Shown piece after piece: positions 47,554-47,854 of a DNA stretch of 47,854 bases (the first letter of the stretch is position 1; each line of letters starts with the position of its first letter). Location of the stretch: assembly GCA_022360175.1 (NCBI GenBank), contig JAKSDI010000272.1:1-47854 (forward strand), written 5' to 3'. A program made the position numbers and the translations under genes. The notes beneath the pieces are model-generated. The model did not search any database. It was not told the origin of the DNA and saw nothing but the letters and a program-made list of their open reading frames with translations. The DNA comes from Chitinophagales bacterium. Lineage in GTDB: Bacteria; Bacteroidota; Bacteroidia; Chitinophagales; Saprospiraceae.

Positions 47554-47598
47554 AGAATAGCTGCGGTTCAGCTATTCTATGATGCGAATGAGGATTAA
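47554..47598 (+). pseudogene. Tail fragment of the NTF2-like gene
   Basis: The plus strand encodes RIAAVQLFYDANED and a stop, identical at protein level to the end of the NTF2-like protein at 31860-32327. Nothing upstream matches the rest of that gene. It lies at the start of the right copy of the direct repeat. Confidence 0.75.
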
Positions 47599-47814
47599 TT
47601 GGTAACGCAAAATGATGGATTTAAGACATCATCTCCTCCAGTAGCAGGAGGCATTCTTCCACATAAGGATCGGCTTCTACTTTCCTGATCCACCTTTGAA
47701 GTCTTTCCTGAAATACAGAAGCCGTATCATGTGGATGTAGTTTTGCAGTTACCTGGCCATTAGGTACCCAAACCACTTCTTCATATGAGTCTGTTGCTGC
47801 TCTTTTAGTTTCAT
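47557..47814. repeat. Right copy of ~257-base direct repeat
   Basis: Matches 32286-32542 in the same orientation; the one extra base falls in the TTTAGTTT / TTTGTTT run. The sequence upstream (47305-47550) shows no gene and carries the promoter side of the TonB receptor, without a clear promoter motif. Confidence 0.9.
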
Positions 47815-47854
47815 GGAGGTTTAAAGAATCTTTATTTAAGCATACATAAGATTG
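47621..47854 (-). CDS. Unknown protein, C-terminal part (runs off the window edge)
   Basis: The minus-strand frame is open from the window edge to a TAA at 47621-47623, giving 77 residues without an internal start codon at its edge. It contains SYEEVVWVPNGQVTAKLHPH, TASVFQERLQRWIRKVEADP and CLLLLEEMMS. The composition is protein-like with an amphipathic C-terminal helix. A frameshifted near-copy lies at 32350-32532, which supports this being a real coding sequence whose other copy decayed. Family not recognised; the start is outside the window. Confidence 0.5.
   Translation of the reverse strand, partial: QSYVCLNKDSLNLHETKRAATDSYEEVVWVPNGQVTAKLHPHDTASVFQERLQRWIRKVEADPYVEECLLLLEEMMS

Overview
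The window reads as chromosome of an AT-rich member of the Bacteroidota. The evidence is the gene content: a TonB-dependent receptor with a carboxypeptidase-like N-terminal domain next to a DUF4249 lipoprotein, two LytS-type kinase / LytTR regulator pairs, a DUF2911-TPR protein, lipoproteins with short SSC/TSC lipoboxes, and very large signal-peptide-bearing DUF6443/RHS proteins. Genus cannot be fixed from sequence alone; a marine Cytophagia or Saprospiria relative would fit.

Region 1 (1-22703, all + strand, gaps of 31 bases or fewer) is one collinear locus of secreted proteins. It begins inside a giant repeat protein with Cys-pair Ig-like domains and a dockerin-like module. An outer-membrane-barrel-like protein, a secreted FnIII-like protein and a lipoprotein follow. 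Then come a 2031-residue SpvB/TcB-like shell protein, a small secreted protein, and a 2539-residue RHS protein. The RHS protein carries an Asp-protease-like core and ends in a papain-fold (Tox-PL-like, predicted glutamine deamidase) toxin tip. A 118-residue Imm35/YrhB-like immunity candidate follows 5 bases later. I read this as a two-part RHS/Tc-like toxin cocoon with Sec signals and probably its own outer-membrane components.

Region 2 (22704-32327) is more ordinary. It holds a gene-poor, hairpin-rich gap, katG, a DUF2721 membrane protein, a YD-repeat-like lipoprotein, a hairpin (MITE-like) element, a DUF2911-TPR protein, a LytTR two-component pair, a DUF434 protein and an NTF2-like secreted protein.

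Region 3 (32286-47814) is bracketed by two copies of a ~257-base direct repeat with about 95% identity. The left copy contains the intact 3' end of the NTF2-like gene plus a frameshifted relic of a minus-strand gene. The right copy has only the NTF2-like tail but an open version of the minus-strand gene. Between them lies a type III polyketide synthase operon: yceI-like lipocalin, FAD oxidoreductase, two related methyltransferases, type III PKS, a small membrane protein and an MMPL/RND transporter. A 168-base hairpin element sits between the two methyltransferase genes. After it come a second LytTR two-component pair, a membrane-bound class III nucleotide cyclase with unusual purine-site residues, another hairpin element, and a TonB receptor / DUF4249 pair. 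The operon's logic suggests synthesis, tailoring and export of a phenolic or pyrone lipid.

I saw no tRNA, rRNA, CRISPR array, integrase or intact transposase. Family names come from recognising sequence features by eye; no database search was run.
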